From NCBI GenBank assembly GCA_026419785.1, contig JAODTK010003443.1:186001-250000 (forward strand): a stretch of 64,000 bases of DNA, read 5' to 3'. Of this stretch, positions 12,140-25,189 are shown one piece after another. The notes under the pieces are model-generated. The model was not told the origin of the DNA. It worked only from the letters and a program-made list of their open reading frames with translations, and ran no database searches. This stretch comes from Sclerodactyla briareus. Lineage: Eukaryota; Echinodermata; Holothuroidea; Dendrochirotida; Sclerodactylidae. How positions within the stretch are numbered: position 1 is the stretch's first letter; every line of letters starts with the position of its first letter. Made by a program: the position numbers and the translations under genes.

Positions 12140-13500
12140 AGTCGTCAATGTCTCTTCCGTTCGTTTGTTCGTTCGTTCGCTCTGTCGTGCCCACGTTCAC
12201 AAAAATCACAGCTTCTGAACATGCTCCTCGGTTTGAAACTTGGTGGGTGGAATATGAAGCATGCCACTGGCTAGGTGAGTTACATTTTCGTTTCCAACAT
12301 AGTGTTGTTATATGTCAATTATCTAATTACTCTTTACCCATTTCCAACAGCAAGTCCATTGAGCTCCCTGTGAGGAGGTTTTGTTCATTACTTCCTGCCC
12401 TCGCTTCACAAGCAGCAATAATGTGTTTAATCGTGGCAAACACCTAATCCACAAAAACACATCGTCCAATCTAGAGATTTGTCTGTCAACACATCACGCT
12501 GTGTCGCTGTAGTTTCTGTGTTGGTGACCCCAGAAGAGAGTGTTTCCCCCGATGGGTTTCAGTCTACAATGGTTTGTTTCAATATTGTCATTGTCAGGAA
12601 TTACCATAATTGAGATTTCTAGCAGCAGAGAGATATGTGGGAAGGTATGGAGTGTAGTTAGGGATACTAATTGGTTTCCTAATCCGTTTAACTGATCCTA
12701 CAACTACGGCATAATTGTCCAGAGCTACCCAGGCGTTTACTATATGCGCTTGTTGCAATAAACAGGCCAGCTGGTCAGAGTAACGCAATAACCAAATCAG
12801 GCCTATTCTTGTTTCGTTCCGTGAATATGATGGAAATATAAATACAAGTTTGCCCTGCGCTGACGGGAATGATTAGGATAATTTATGATACGTCCTCCCA
12901 GAAGAAAAAAAAACGAGCCGGTTTTCTGTTTTCTTTGATTGGCGGTTGTAGATAAGATAAGCCTCGTCGTTATTCCCTGATTGTTAAGTTACTCTCTTGT
13001 TACATCCTGATAAAAGTATCACAATAGCTCTTTATCACTCAAATCACGTCAGATATAACATACAATACCGGTATTTCAACGCAACGGATATAATTATATT
13101 CCATTGTTTTATTAAGTTTGAGTAACAACGGAACGATGTCAGGAAGTGTCCTTGTCACCTCACTGGACTGACGTTTTAATAAATTAGGTGTAAGTTCGAT
13201 CTCGTGACTAATTTTGTGGATCGGGCCGGCGACTGAGGGACCATGCAGATAGTATAAATTGTTGTGTTCTTGCATGACTGCATAACACCCATACGAGCAT
13301 TGTATATAACATCGAATACCACACCTGTATTTCGTACTGGGTCCTGATATCGAAGTCAACCCATGGATCTATGGGTACTGACCCTGGGACACAGGCACCC
13401 CAGTCATTACACTGAAACAGAAAAATACCGTATAGCACTGACCAATGCTATCCAATTACCATGTACCCTATTTATATTTCACGTGATGATAATTAATTAA
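12140..13500. other. Non-coding stretch with a fortuitous intron-like segment
   Basis: A 99-codon frame at 12,148-12,447 contains a donor-like CTAG|GTGAGT near 12,274 and an acceptor-like CCAACAG near 12,350. The flanking protein sequence is low-information, and its AACTTGGTGGGTGG phrase matches the AACTTGGTGAGTG motif of the dispersed repeats at 44-48 kb. It is therefore more likely repeat than exon. The rest shows no gene. Confidence 0.4.
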
Positions 13501-13524
13501 ACGACAACAGCATGAATCAAATGG

Positions 13525-13805
13525 ATTACGTAATAATAGTAGTAGTAGTTAGTAGTAGTCTAGTAGGTATTAAGAATAATAAAATAATAATAATAATAAT
13601 ATATATACTATATAATATAATAATAATAAAATCAAACTAAAACAAATTATACGAAAAAAATTGAAAAAGTTAAAATAATAAAAATCAAAAAACTAAAAAA
13701 CAAAATAAATATTATTATTATAATAATAATTATATTATACTTTATAATAATTAATAATAATAATCGGATTATTAAATGTATAAATTAGCATTATACATAT
13801 AATTA
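13525..13805. repeat. AT-rich TAA/TAG low-complexity tract
   Basis: The tract holds runs of AGTAGTAGT and imperfect TAATAATAA and ATAATTATA repeats, with almost no G or C over 250 bp. It is a decayed trinucleotide microsatellite. Confidence 0.85.
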
Positions 13806-13809
13806 AATG

Positions 13810-16340
13810 TTTATTGGGCCAGACGGAATGCTTCCCAGCATGCAATTGTAAACATTGTCTACCTACAAGCCTACACATATTCTTTTGTCCTATCGAAGTT
13901 CACACATTTATTTCACTACACCATCACTTTTTCATATCAGTGTGAGAGGATTGAAGTAGTGCATCGCTCTGTGGTCGATTCTTTTGTGAACCCAAAGGCC
14001 ATAGAACCTTGCGGAATATTGATAATCTACTACCAATTAAAGCGATAAATACATATTGGTTTTCCCCGTGTTGTTAGATTGCTAGCGAGCCACACACTAC
14101 TGCGGCATATAATAGTGACTTCTAATTTCTCTGGCAATTGACCAGACGGAAGACAAACTTTGAATGTCGAAAACTCCACCAGAAACATCGTATTAAGTGG
14201 GTTGAACCTTACGCTGCTGTGATATAGTTCTCCAATATTGCATCATGTTATGGTCGATCTTGCAGTTATCCCTCAAATTGGTTCAAACATGCACATTCAC
14301 AGTCACCCTTGTATGATATAGGTTATGGTGGGCATTAGTTTTTTAGAGGATATCACAGCGACTGAAACAAGAGGACATTCCCGCAGTCTTTTTAGTGAGC
14401 TCCGGTTTGTTGTTGGTATAGCAAGGTTTGTGGGGTCCATCATGTGAACTACTGATTACTCATTTTATGCTCTTGCACAATTCCACATCATCATCTTCGT
14501 GGATCTCGGTAAATTAGCGCAGTAGCCTACAAAGCTCCAGGATTGTCGAAACCCGTACCATTTTCCATGATTAAGGTATCCATGTAAATCAATGATCTCT
14601 GGAAGATCAACATGTCCTTCAAGCACCAACTATTCCTCTCATCATTCAATTATATACTGTTTCAACTCCCTAAGCATTTTGAAGTGGTGTGCACTTGCAC
14701 AAGAAATTTTGAATCACGAGGGTTTAAGTCGCAGCGTCCCTTCGACGTCAGGACTATGACTTCAACCAATCGGCACTTAACCTCTGAAAACCAGCGTCGG
14801 GCGCCAATCAGTGCGTGTGTTCTGGGCACGCTCACTAACGAGTGTTGCGAATAATGCCTACAAGAAGTGGCGTTCCTATTAAACATTACAGACTCACCTT
14901 ATCCCCCCCCCAAAAAAAAAAAACAAAAAAAAAAAAAACAGCGCGTCACAATGACGCACCCCACCCAACATGGTGCTATCCTTGCAGTCAAGTCAAATGT
15001 TACCATTGTACCATGGCACATGGGCCACACGTGGGCGATTTGATTGGGGAGAGCAAAATTTAGTTCAGCCCCACAAATCAACGGAAGACTGTAGGCGCTA
15101 CTAGACCAGTAGACGGTTATAAGCTGAGGCCCCTCACCACTGCATATCTAATTGATATACAATAATATCGGGGCGGCGCGATCGCTTCGAACGATAGCGT
15201 GGCAATGTGAGCAGACTCACGGCAGCACGGCTGGACTAACGGGGAATTGTTTCCCGATATTCGCCGGGCTGTAGCCCACGGTATTATATATATTACATTT
15301 TGGGCCTTTGGCCCGGCGAATTACCAACGTAGTCCAATTAAATATGTTAAAGCCCTTGTTCTTGTAAGCGCCGCGTGGATAGCCTTCCCCGTCGAGGGAG
15401 GAGGTTCTCGATTTTCACATATCGTCGTGCGCGAGTAAATGCTTGGCGCCGGGAGATGCGGCCTGACCCTGCTTACCCAAACCACAAGGCGAGTTGCAAT
15501 CATTCGTAGTACGGTCACGGGTCACATTTGGCCTAATTATGCCTTTTTGGAACTTGGATTTGAACAAAACTCAGTGAATATGTCCGTGAATATTGATGAC
15601 CCTGTTTAATGAGAGGTGCCCATTGTCGACCACTTGCCACTTAATGTGAGGAACAACTTCACTAAGTCGGTCGACGCAAATGTTAATTTTAGATGCTGCA
15701 ATGAAGTTCATCAGGTGATGGAGTCTTGGATTATCAGTCGACTGCTTGGATTTCCGATAATTCTAGCTATACCGATATCCCGCATGAAAGGAAGGGGCAG
15801 AGGGCAACAGGGGGGTTATGTACCTTTCGCCCTTCAATATGATTAAAGTTGATAAGTTTAAAGTTTTTCGTCAGTATCTTTAAAGTATGCTATTTGTCTG
15901 TGGCGTATTTTAATGTGATTCCTCTGGCGATGGGATGAAGGTATTTGGGCCCACGAGGTGATCAGGACCTTGAATAATTATCCGAGACGTGCGAAAATAG
16001 GTTGTTTTGCAGCAAGAGTCACATATTCGCGGGTGGGGGATGGGGTTGACAACTTTTTTCCCCCTCCTTTTGAGTCAAAGGGGGAGCCATGTTTATAACC
16101 TATGAATAACTCATCTTTATTGTATGTACCTTAATATCTCCAGCCTTTGAACAAAGGTGAGCAATGCAGGCTGTATGCTATATAGAAGCATATACAAGTA
16201 GGGAGAGGAACCAGGAATAATTAAAACATTTAAAATTTGGTAAATTACCATTCCAGTGGAATAAAATGAAATGAAATATGACCAGTACTTCCACCCAATT
16301 AGCAGTACAGGGCAAGAACAATATCAATTTTGAGTGAGGG
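13810..16340. other. Stretch with no recognised gene
   Basis: No gene is recognised. A C-run and A-runs lie at 14,905-14,938. The hairpin at 15,257-15,322 is listed separately. Open frames of up to 80 codons occur on both strands without recognisable domains. Confidence 0.5.
15257..15322. repeat. Local inverted repeat (ATTCGCCGGGC / GCCCGGCGAAT)
   Basis: ATTCGCCGGGC followed by TGTAGCCCA on the left pairs with TGGGCCTTTGGCCCGGCGAAT on the right across an AT-rich loop. It could fold as a stem of about 11 perfect base pairs plus a weaker extension. It may be the end of a small foldback element. Confidence 0.55.
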
Positions 16341-16356
16341 AGGGAATCTGAAAATC

Positions 16357-16357
<1 letters not shown>

Positions 16358-16404
<47 letters not shown>

Positions 16405-16436
16405 GCGGTACCAAAAATTACCCTTGGTGTAAAAAG

Positions 16437-16464
<28 letters not shown>
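16358..16464. repeat. Poly(T) 46 followed by poly(A) 28
   Basis: A run of 46 T (16,358-16,403), a 33-bp mixed spacer, then 28 A (16,437-16,464). Such facing homopolymers can come from two retroposon tails in opposite orientation or from assembly artefact. The sequence immediately downstream (16,466-16,640) has a second copy at about 17,440-17,620 that lacks these runs. Confidence 0.9.
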
Positions 16465-16465
<1 letters not shown>

Positions 16466-16467
<2 letters not shown>

Positions 16468-17625
16468 TGGTCTTTTCGCGCCATATTATATAGTGTATGG
16501 CACTGACGAAATTCCCTAAGGTAGTTTTAACATTTATTGGTATTGAAATTGCTCTTTGAAGTATATTACACGACTCAGTTAAGGTGTTTTGTGATCTTCT
16601 TCCACATTTGGCGTATAGGCAGATGGGTCTATCTGACGATTGGTTTAGGACGGTTTGAAGCATCTTTTACGTCAGTCTGCAAGTGAATACTCAATATTGA
16701 AACGTGAGATCCAAATTGAATGGTAACCTGTGCCTCGCAATTAAGAAATCCTGTTTGGCAATTGTAGTAGAATAAGTGCACAGAAAAAGAGGCCTTTCCA
16801 ATGAACCGACCCTCTGTCCATCCCCGGGAATTATTTTCACTGTTGATAGGATTTTTTTTACTCTATTCCAGTTAATGATTAGGATATTCCAATTTCGACA
16901 GACGTATTTTCCTATCGAAAAGTGAAAACTGTTTATTTTGATAATCTGTTGAAGCATCTACTGGGATGCCATTATATTCAACATATTCAGTAACGGTTCA
17001 TTAGGGTCTCACTAATGAATATAAAAAGAAAGAAAGAAAGAAGAAAGAAGAAAGGCATGCAACAATGCATAGGGATTCCTTGCGATGATGCTAAACTTGT
17101 AACACGACTGAAAGATTGTTTTTGTAAAGAGGGGCTTATTTACTTCTTCAAATGCATGTAGGTAAGCAGATAATATACTGGCGACAGCAAAAACATGTAG
17201 CTTTCCGTAAAATAGCCTGCAGTGGATTATGACTATAGTTATATGAAACACACGTACCAGACCCGCGTAATATAATTAGCATTTGTCAGTTCAGGTAGCC
17301 TGCATGCATTAGGCAATTGCACCAGAATCAATTTACACCAAAGATTCGCCTCAGAAGGCTAACGCATTAGTTGTACCGGTATATGTATATATAGGTAATT
17401 AGCTTAATTAACACTGATCCAGTCTCACCAGAAACACTCGAATGGTCCACCGGGTATTTTTCGCCATATTATCGAGTATAGTCCTAACGAAACTCCCCAG
17501 TTCGTTTCTAATCAGTTGGTATTGAAATGGCTCTTGAAATATACTACACGACTCAGCCAATTTAGAGATAAGGTGTTTTGTGACCTTCATCCACAGTGTA
17601 TATAGCGTATAGGTCTACTACTGAC
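16466..17625 (+). repeat. Pair of ~175-bp direct repeats about 970 bp apart
   Basis: 16,466-16,640 and 17,440-17,620 share 'GCCATATTAT', 'TTGGTATTGAAAT.GCTCTT', 'ATAT.CTACACGACTCAG', 'AAGGTGTTTTGTGA.CTTC.TCCACA' and 'GCGTATAGG' in the same order and orientation. They are either the ends of one long element or two dispersed copies. The intervening sequence shows an AAAG microsatellite (17,022-17,055) and no recognisable gene. Confidence 0.75.
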
Positions 17626-17930
17626 TAATTAGTCTTTAGTTATGGTTAAAGGTAATGCATAAGTTCAGAGATGGGACCATGCACAACGATTGCTTTCCAC
17701 GCGTCATTAGCTTTGTAAATATGCGGGCGAACACGGAAGCAGTATACCGTGCTTATTGATAAAGGAGATTATAGGTTTGTAAATGATAAGACAAAAGGAC
17801 TACACACTTCTATACATCAATACTGAAGGAATATACAGACCACACGAATGATGGCGGATAGTGTACTGAACCTGTGGAGTGGTCGGCCTACACAGTGAGA
17901 GGTGTTAAGGTGAATGTTATTTAGGAATAA

Positions 17931-18147
17931 ACTGCAACTGGGAGACTTTTACTGGTTCATAAACAGTCGAGACTGAATTTAGGGTATATTAGGTTTAGGT
18001 ATATATAGGATTACTTTTACTAGTTCATAAACAGTCTCGACTCTGAATTTAGCTTAATAACCGAACTCAGCTGCGCCCCGTCCGTTATTCACCTAAATTC
18101 AGAGTCTCGACTGTTTTATTTACCAGTAAAAGTCCCAGTTGCATTTT
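17931..18147. repeat. Foldback (inverted-repeat) element, ~215 bp
   Basis: The left end AACTGCAACTGGGAGACTTT, continuing through ACTGGTTCATAAACAGTCGAG, is repeated inverted at 18,093-18,145 (CTCGACTGTTTTATTTACC ... AAAGTCCCAGTTGCA). A further direct copy of the ACTTTTACTAGTTCATAAAC part lies at 18,014-18,050. The structure is that of a small foldback or MITE with about 50-bp arms and no coding capacity. Confidence 0.8.
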
Positions 18148-18149
18148 AT

Positions 18150-20050
18150 TCTTCAAATAATTAATACACTAACCCTAGTACGCTATCCCTTCCGTGAACA
18201 CATGATGCGGGGGGACGGAAGAGAGCCCCCCCCCCACAAAAAAAAAAAATGGGGTTCGAAAAATCGTTCAGGGAAACGAGGAAGAATTAGGGGAGATAAT
18301 ATACACGAAATCTGGGCAGGAAGAAGTCAAAGTAAATAGATGGCTGGATGTTCTAAATGAATATTTGTATTTATGATCAAACGCCTAAAAGATGCTGACG
18401 ATATTCGCGCGCACGTGACCTGTGGTATTTTTTCCTGAAATTAGGATTCGGGCTCCTTTTTTTCTACAGCCTATAGTTGGAGGTATAATTGTATGGACAG
18501 CTATACGATTATTTACCTTGTTGTGACATTCCTGTCCAAAGTTTTAGAGTGCTTTAAACTAGAAAGACAAATATTGACATGTGCTATCGTAGCTCATCAA
18601 GACCAAGATCACGATCAATCGATCGAAGCAAAACGTTAGTAGGCCTACTTAGAGCATATTCTATAATCGGTAGCCTGGTAGAATATAGGTAGTCAGGTAA
18701 AATAGGTAGCTGAGTAGTAAAGACGATTTCGGACCGTCGGGTTCCATTTAACGCGTGAATTATGGTAATAACGACTTTCCGACATGTGAAATGCGTTCCA
18801 GTAACCTATCAGGAAGGGGGCCTTGTGAAAAACCTGTGAAAATGACAAAAATAAAAGCCCCCGCTGAGCCCAACACAAAATTGGGAATCCCTGTATTACA
18901 ATAGAGAGAGATTTGTCTGTGGAGGGGGAGAGGGGGGGGGGGGGGGGGGGGGGGGGCGGGGGGGGGGGGGGGTGGGGGGGGGGGGTTGAGGTCGGAACCC
19001 AAGGAAGTGCGCCCTCATATTGGCCTCTCCTTCCCTACCGGCATATAAGTACAATTATGGGCCCATGCTGCTGCAATATTTGTTAAGCTGCAAAAACTCT
19101 ACTTAACTGCAAAAAAAAAAACAGTTTTCGTGTGGAAAATTGATTGATCACTTGTGTCACGAGGGGGGTCTGACCCCCCCCCCCGGTGGGTACGACCCTG
19201 GGCCTATCAAGATTTTCATTGATGTTCAGTCATCTGGCCCAGTCCGCAGTTCTATATAGATTACTATTCATCGTCGAATTAAGATGGGACGGTTTCCTTG
19301 TTGTGACGTCATGCAAACACCACCGTTCCATTTTCCGCCTTGTATTGGGAGGCGATATATTCTTCATTGGGATTTGATAGAGTCATTCATTTATTAAAAC
19401 TGAGTCCATTCTTTTTGCTTCCATGAAACGCCTGCAGAGGGTTGATCATATAGAGGTTTCATGTTTGGGGGAAATATTCGATCGTGTCATAACTCAACTT
19501 ACTTGGGAGTTACATTTGGCCAGTCGTTATCTGGTGAGCATATCGTCAAGAGAATATGACACAAAAGTTTAAGCAGACTAAAATCTTATATATAAAAATT
19601 CATTAATTTTGTTTATTTATAGATATCAAGAAACGTTGGTTTCGTCCCGAGTTCAATGTCACTTTGGTTATGCATGTTTCTCCTAGTATAGTGCCCTCAC
19701 CAGAATGGAGGACAAAGTTGCAGGTAATGCAAGATAAAATCAGGTAATATGGGGGGTTTCGCAAAGGTTCCACGTTGGGTATAAGCGTTTAAACTTTAAC
19801 CGGTATGGTCCAGTAGAGTTAGATGTACAGAGTGGCTGAAATTCAACACTTGTTTAACATCATTGTCGATGTGGCTCCAGACGATCTCTGAAACATGTTA
19901 GCATGGTGTGTAATCCCCATACTTCTATCCAAAGCGACAGTTAAAGTCCTGTTGTCTTCCCAGAGTTTAAGGGTTGGAAAGTGTAGTTTCCTCCACACTG
20001 CATTGCGGTTCTGAATGGAATCGAATAACCCCTTCATACAAATGTTTTCA
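18150..20050. other. Stretch with no recognised gene; long G tract
   Basis: A near-pure G tract of about 60 bases lies at 18,925-18,985, and C or G runs recur near 18,225 and 19,175. No protein-like frame with splice signals was found. Confidence 0.55.
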
Positions 20051-20053
20051 AGT

Positions 20054-20119
20054 ATTATAATTATATAATATATAATAATATAATATATATATAATATATA
20101 TATATATTATAATATATAT

Positions 20120-20151
<32 letters not shown>

Positions 20152-20178
20152 GATATATATATATAATATATATATATT
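20054..20178. repeat. (AT)n microsatellite
   Basis: About 125 bp of imperfect AT/TATA dinucleotide repeat. Tyr/Ile-rich open frames here are translations of the repeat. Confidence 0.95.
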
Positions 20179-20748
20179 GGGGCCTGTGTTTGCTTATGGC
20201 TGAGCAGTGGTTTTGGGTTGGGGGGTTAAGGCTTGTCAATTTTCGGTTGGTTCCAATGTTTGTATCATAAGGACCCATTGGAAATTAGTATATTTACATT
20301 ATGCGTTATCCTCGGCAGCATCCATATTTTAACATTTAGTTGTTGATATGAGCTATGAAATGAATTAAAAAAATCAATGAATCAATCAACCCCTGCTCGG
20401 CTACGCACCTTTTTTTTTTTTTGGGGGGGGGGCGATAATGGAACCTATCTTTTTGCTGACTTCCGCAAACGATTATTATCAGGTGTGAAATCAGCCTCTA
20501 CTGATTGCACGCCGCATCCCACGTCTCCACCTAGGAATCTTGACCTCTGTAACAATGTAATCTGTCCGATGGCGATCGCTTACGGAATGCGATCATTCGC
20601 AATATTGCAGTTTAGTGAATTAGGCCGGGGTTCAGCTGGCCTATAGCAGACGATTATAAGAAGCGTTCCTAAAATTAAGGGGCGGGGTCTATAACTCTTT
20701 AGTATATACCACGAGATCGAATATTACCACTATTTGTTTAGGAATCAC

Positions 20749-20830
20749 GATTGGTTAAAGGGTCATCATGAGTGAATGAGGCTGGATACGAGGTGAACAA
20801 AGTCAAACGCCTGTTTAAAGAGGCTAGGGT
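20749..20830 (+). repeat. Dispersed repeat shared with 50,459-50,545
   Basis: CGATTGGTTAAAGGGTCATC, then ATGAGTGAATGAGGCTGG, then ACGAGGTGAACAAAGTCAAA and CGCCTGTTTAA match the reverse complement of 50,459-50,545 with few differences. The two copies are 30 kb apart in opposite orientation. Both support an open frame with a YEVNKVN-like stretch, but no domain is recognisable. Confidence 0.7.
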
Positions 20831-21361
20831 CCATGGTGCGTTCATGCGTGTCCGGGCGGATGTGAAAATCACAAATGTACGAATGCGAACGTTTGTTTCT
20901 GAAGAGAAAACACGCAAGTGTAGTGGAAAGATACAGCAGCCCATGATATTGTGTTGCTTGGCTTCTTTTTAGGAAGATATTCCCTAGGGGAATCATTCGC
21001 GGTGATAGCCATCGTATACGAGTTGTACATGTTTTTCTTGTGCCTATTTCGCCTATTCAGGTTGTTTGCCTTAATTTATAATTTTTTTTTTTGCTGCTGG
21101 TAACCAATGTATATATCTGCAAAACTAAGTAGGACATATTCAGGACACTTTCCCCCGCTCCGTTCACGTGAATTGGCGAATTTTCACATGCGTATCGGCC
21201 CCGCATATGCATCTGGAATCCCAGCCAAGTCTTAGTTAGTCTTCAAGTACGATCTAGCTTTGTAACAAAAGCATTTCATGTACAGGAATTCCACTCTCTC
21301 AAGCGGACAGCACGATTCATCGGCCGCTGCTGGACACTCCAATAGGAGAATAATTATAGGG

Positions 21362-21432
21362 AAGAATGGCAGAGTGGTATCAGTGACGCTGCAAGCAAAC
21401 ATTCCGGGTTTCGAATTCAGCGGTACCGAGAG
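21362..21432 (+). repeat. tRNA-like sequence, probably a SINE head or tRNA pseudogene
   Basis: TGGCAGAGTGG matches an A-box, and GGGTTTCGAATTC is a B-box interrupted by extra T residues. The middle CGCTGCAAGC reads as an anticodon loop with GCA in register. The homopolymer-type insertions, and acceptor arms that do not pair cleanly, argue against a functional tRNA gene. A tRNA-derived retroposon is the more likely source. Confidence 0.4.
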
Positions 21433-22569
21433 TGTTCTCTAGGGGTGTACTTGCAGTTGCGATGGGGCAGGTCTGAGTTTTCACTCTGTTCAGATTGCGA
21501 TGCCGTGGTCCACTTCCGGGGTAACTGGGGGTGTTACGGGATTTGACAAAAGTCTCGTATAGGGCGGCTTGAGTGTCACATTGATCTTGAACTTCCCCTA
21601 GGCTCCGCCAGGTTCTGAGAAAGTGGTCGGGGTCCTGGATTTCATGACCGTCCTCTCAGCAGCGGGGGACATAAAATGGCCGGTCTCGGAAACAGGTGGA
21701 TGGTCACGATGGCCTCGATATTATCTAGCAATAGTCGAGAAGAAAAGGCCAGTTATCGCTGTTGCTCATCTACCATCAATACAGCCAGGGTACCTTGATG
21801 AGCATTATTTTGGCTTCTCGACAGGAGAATTCAACGAATCGACAACAATGGACATTTCAAAAAAATAGACGCAAAAATTGATAAAAAGAAGGTTGGATGA
21901 TAACGTAATGAGGGTGATGGTGTAGAGGTAGCTGAGGGTGTACGTCGGGCGTGATACCCCCATCCGGGCCATCTCCCAATAAGAAATAAATCATACTGGG
22001 TCGTTCAAAAAACGTGTTCTCAATCAGTAAAATACATTCGGCTTAAACGGCAGAATTGGTTTAAGCGGTGGCGTAGTCATCATTATAAGGTACTACCCAG
22101 TTCAAAGACAGATGGATGAAATTAAATGGCCATCTTTGTTCTAATAAATACAGGGAACCTAAGAATAGGAGAGATCCGACAATCTTTGGGCTCCGCTTAC
22201 ATTACTGTGAGTCCCCCAATTTGTTAGTCCTTTGAAAAAAAGCCTGCCCCCTCTGCTAGTGCTTGGCTACAGGCCGGATATGACCCCGTTTCTACCCACA
22301 CTAATTCTTGTAGGCTAACATACAAGACCGCCTTCTTTTGTGATGAGAAATGGGAATAAGAAACAGCGAAAACGAAGAGAAGACAACCAGGGGTCAGGAT
22401 TGAAAAATAGGCAAATTGTGGCGTCTGACATACCGTACGGGCTTTTATGTGGGGTGTATGGGTATCTGTATAGGCGGCTAGAGGATTCGACATCCAATGG
22501 GTTTACCCTGTCAGGCCGATGTCATTTAGGGTCATGAGAGGGACGAAACCTAAAAAAAGCTGTCGAACG

Positions 22570-22645
22570 AGCAGTGGCGTACAGACTTTTTCGTGTGGGG
22601 GGGGGGGGCACAGGGGACAGGACATTTTTCAGGGGGGCACTAGAA
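22570..22645 (+). repeat. 'AGTGGCGTA'/G-run dispersed repeat fragment
   Basis: AGCAGTGGCGTACAGAC is followed by TTTTTCGTGTGGGGGGGGGGG and GGGGCAC. The 'AGTGGCGTA..' start leading into a G-run is a recurrent pattern in this window (also near 11,571 and 3,330). No coding. Confidence 0.5.
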
Positions 22646-25189
22646 CACTATCTAAGCGATCGGTAAAAGAATTTGGTTGTTGCGCCCACAGAGGGCCTGA
22701 AATGGCCTTGCTCGGAGCGTTTTAGGATGATATACCAAGAGTCAAACATGGCATTTTTGTGTATGATCACAATTTTGTAATCGTGGAAAAAGTCGGGAAA
22801 CATTTGTCGGACCTCGATCCTATTGTTCCCCCTAGCTTTAACTTTTTGGACAGAATGTTCAACAATGCTGCGTCATCTGATATCCCCGGTGCGCCGCAGC
22901 GCCGCATTTTTTACATAGAGTCGACCAGAGAAATCTGCAAAAAAAAATCAGGATCCCAGCAGTCATTTATTTTCGGAAATTTAGCCAGCTTAGCAATCTT
23001 ACGTGCCAAGCATGATATACACTTCATGACATAGAGGAGCAGGGGAACTTGAGTTAGTAGTTCCTGGAGAAAGCAAGCAGTCTGATAGCCTATAGGCTAC
23101 TGCAGTTCAAAAGCGCGTGGGTTACAGGTGAAAGGTTAGTAATCCAAAAGAGGTGGAATTGTAGTTTGCCAAGGGCGACGAGAGAATGTTGCTGTATATT
23201 TTCACCTCACAGATGTTGTTATGAGATAGGGGCCAGTGAGGCTAAAATGTCCTATAGAGCTTGCGGAGATGTCGGGAGACGGGGGAGCAACGGGACAAAT
23301 TCCTAACTAGTAATACGCGGAAGCCGACAATTCTAGTGATTGAGCACAAATTGGCACAATTACGGCCTTCCTTGTTTAGAAACAACAATTAGCCAGGTTC
23401 GATTTCAAAATGGTAGTCGAAACGGGACTACAGAATATATTCAAATCACAAATCTCATTTGGGGAACACACGGGTGGGATGCGGGGGGCACACGGTTTCC
23501 GGGAGGGGGACACGTGCCCCCCTCCATCTGCCGCGCCCCACTGTCATGGTACAATGAAAAGCACAAAGGATAAGATTCGTTGCGGGTGTAACCAACATGC
23601 AGAGGGATAAAAGTTTTTCCATTGTGTTAGGGGAGAACATTGAAGGCTCATGAAACGGACAAGCCCCAAAAGTGTCAGCACGATAATCTGACTATGCAAA
23701 TAGAGCATGTCATCAAGTTAGGTATCCCAGGTTGCGGAGAGGAATAGCTACATTGTATTTTACCAAAAGGCAAATAATACCTTCAGTGACTAAACTAGTG
23801 TTATCCTCCATCCCAATGTGACAGGATACGGACAACAGTGCAATATTGAAGTACCTTTCTCTACTTCTCACGTCACAAAATTCTCATCATAATTGGACTT
23901 CACTCACCAAGTCTTTGAACTCAAGGTCATCCTATCGTATTCCTCTTGATGGTCTGCATTCGGGCAATCACAAACAGCAAACAGGGCGTACCCACGGGCT
24001 GGGGGGTGGGTCCGAACACCCCCCAAAATTTGACCCCAGTGGATCAATATATTTTTAACGCCAAACATGATTTTTTAATTTTTTGTTCCACCAGTTCACA
24101 GAGGTTTCGCAGCTGTATTGAACAAATATTGCAGCAGCATATGTTCTAGGGGCCCATGAATTGTACATTTATTTGTACCATTTGTGTGGGCGTACTTCCC
24201 TTGGGTTTCGACCCGAAAACCAACCCCCCCCCCTTCACCTCAAGACAAATCTCTCAGATCGCGCACATGAACTGCAACACTGCCGTATCCCAACATGGCA
24301 CCATGATTTTCTAATGTTTTTAGGTTGACCCACCCCGCGGCTATAAGTATCTAGCTGATTTATGATTACAAATTATAATAGTGAAAGCCCACAACATGGC
24401 GAACAAAATTAGACTTTCGTGTGGATCTTGTACTCGATATTCACAATAACTGAACTTGCTATATGCTATAGGCTTTCATGCTGCAAATGCCAGTAAGTGC
24501 CATAGTGATAATATATTAAAAATACACACCCATAGTCGTTTCAAGTCTCGGTCGAATCCACCAGCCTTTAGCTCGGAACAACCCATGAAATAGCCACAGG
24601 GCAGAGGAACTGGAGGCATGGGAGCCTATATGCCCAATTTTCACTGCGCCACCACAGACGGAATAACGAGCGGCGTGCGTGTCAGTGGTAGCACATGCTT
24701 CGATCTCCTATTTTCAACATGTAAGTAAATGATGCTTCCTGACTATCCATGTCCTCTAAAAAAAAAAAAAAGGTCCCTCACTGAGGTAAACCAATGAGCG
24801 AAGCGCAGGCAGACATAACCAATCATCATCTCATTAAGACAGAGAGTGGTTTGACTTGATTCTATGGGTCCAGAAGCCAGTCAGGCTCTTTGAGATCCTG
24901 GCCGAATGATCGGGGGCTGGATATTGTGAAACTCGCCTCCTCCTCTTCTCGACTAGTGATCAGATTATATCGAGGCGGGTATAGCCAATCCCAACCTGTT
25001 CACAGGTAGGAGTGGATTTCGGGGGGAAACAAACAAGTGCATGATACATATCCCGTTCATCAAGTGCACTGTCGATTGCGTATATAGCTTTCAGATAGAG
25101 GCCGAAAGACCCAGCAATAGGAAGGGCTATACCTGCAATCCGGCCATCGAGGAAATCAATAAGGGGGCGAGGCAAATGCATTAATGTCT

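Noticed and set aside
12148-12447. Two-exon mini-gene with a ~76-bp intron
   Set aside because: The donor and acceptor look acceptable, but the flanking sequence matches the AACTTGGTG repeat wording and the peptide is low-information.
21623-23034. Frames at 21,623-21,868 and 22,759-23,034 as exons
   Set aside because: Some stretches look protein-like, but neither is bounded by a convincing acceptor and donor pair and no family is recognised.
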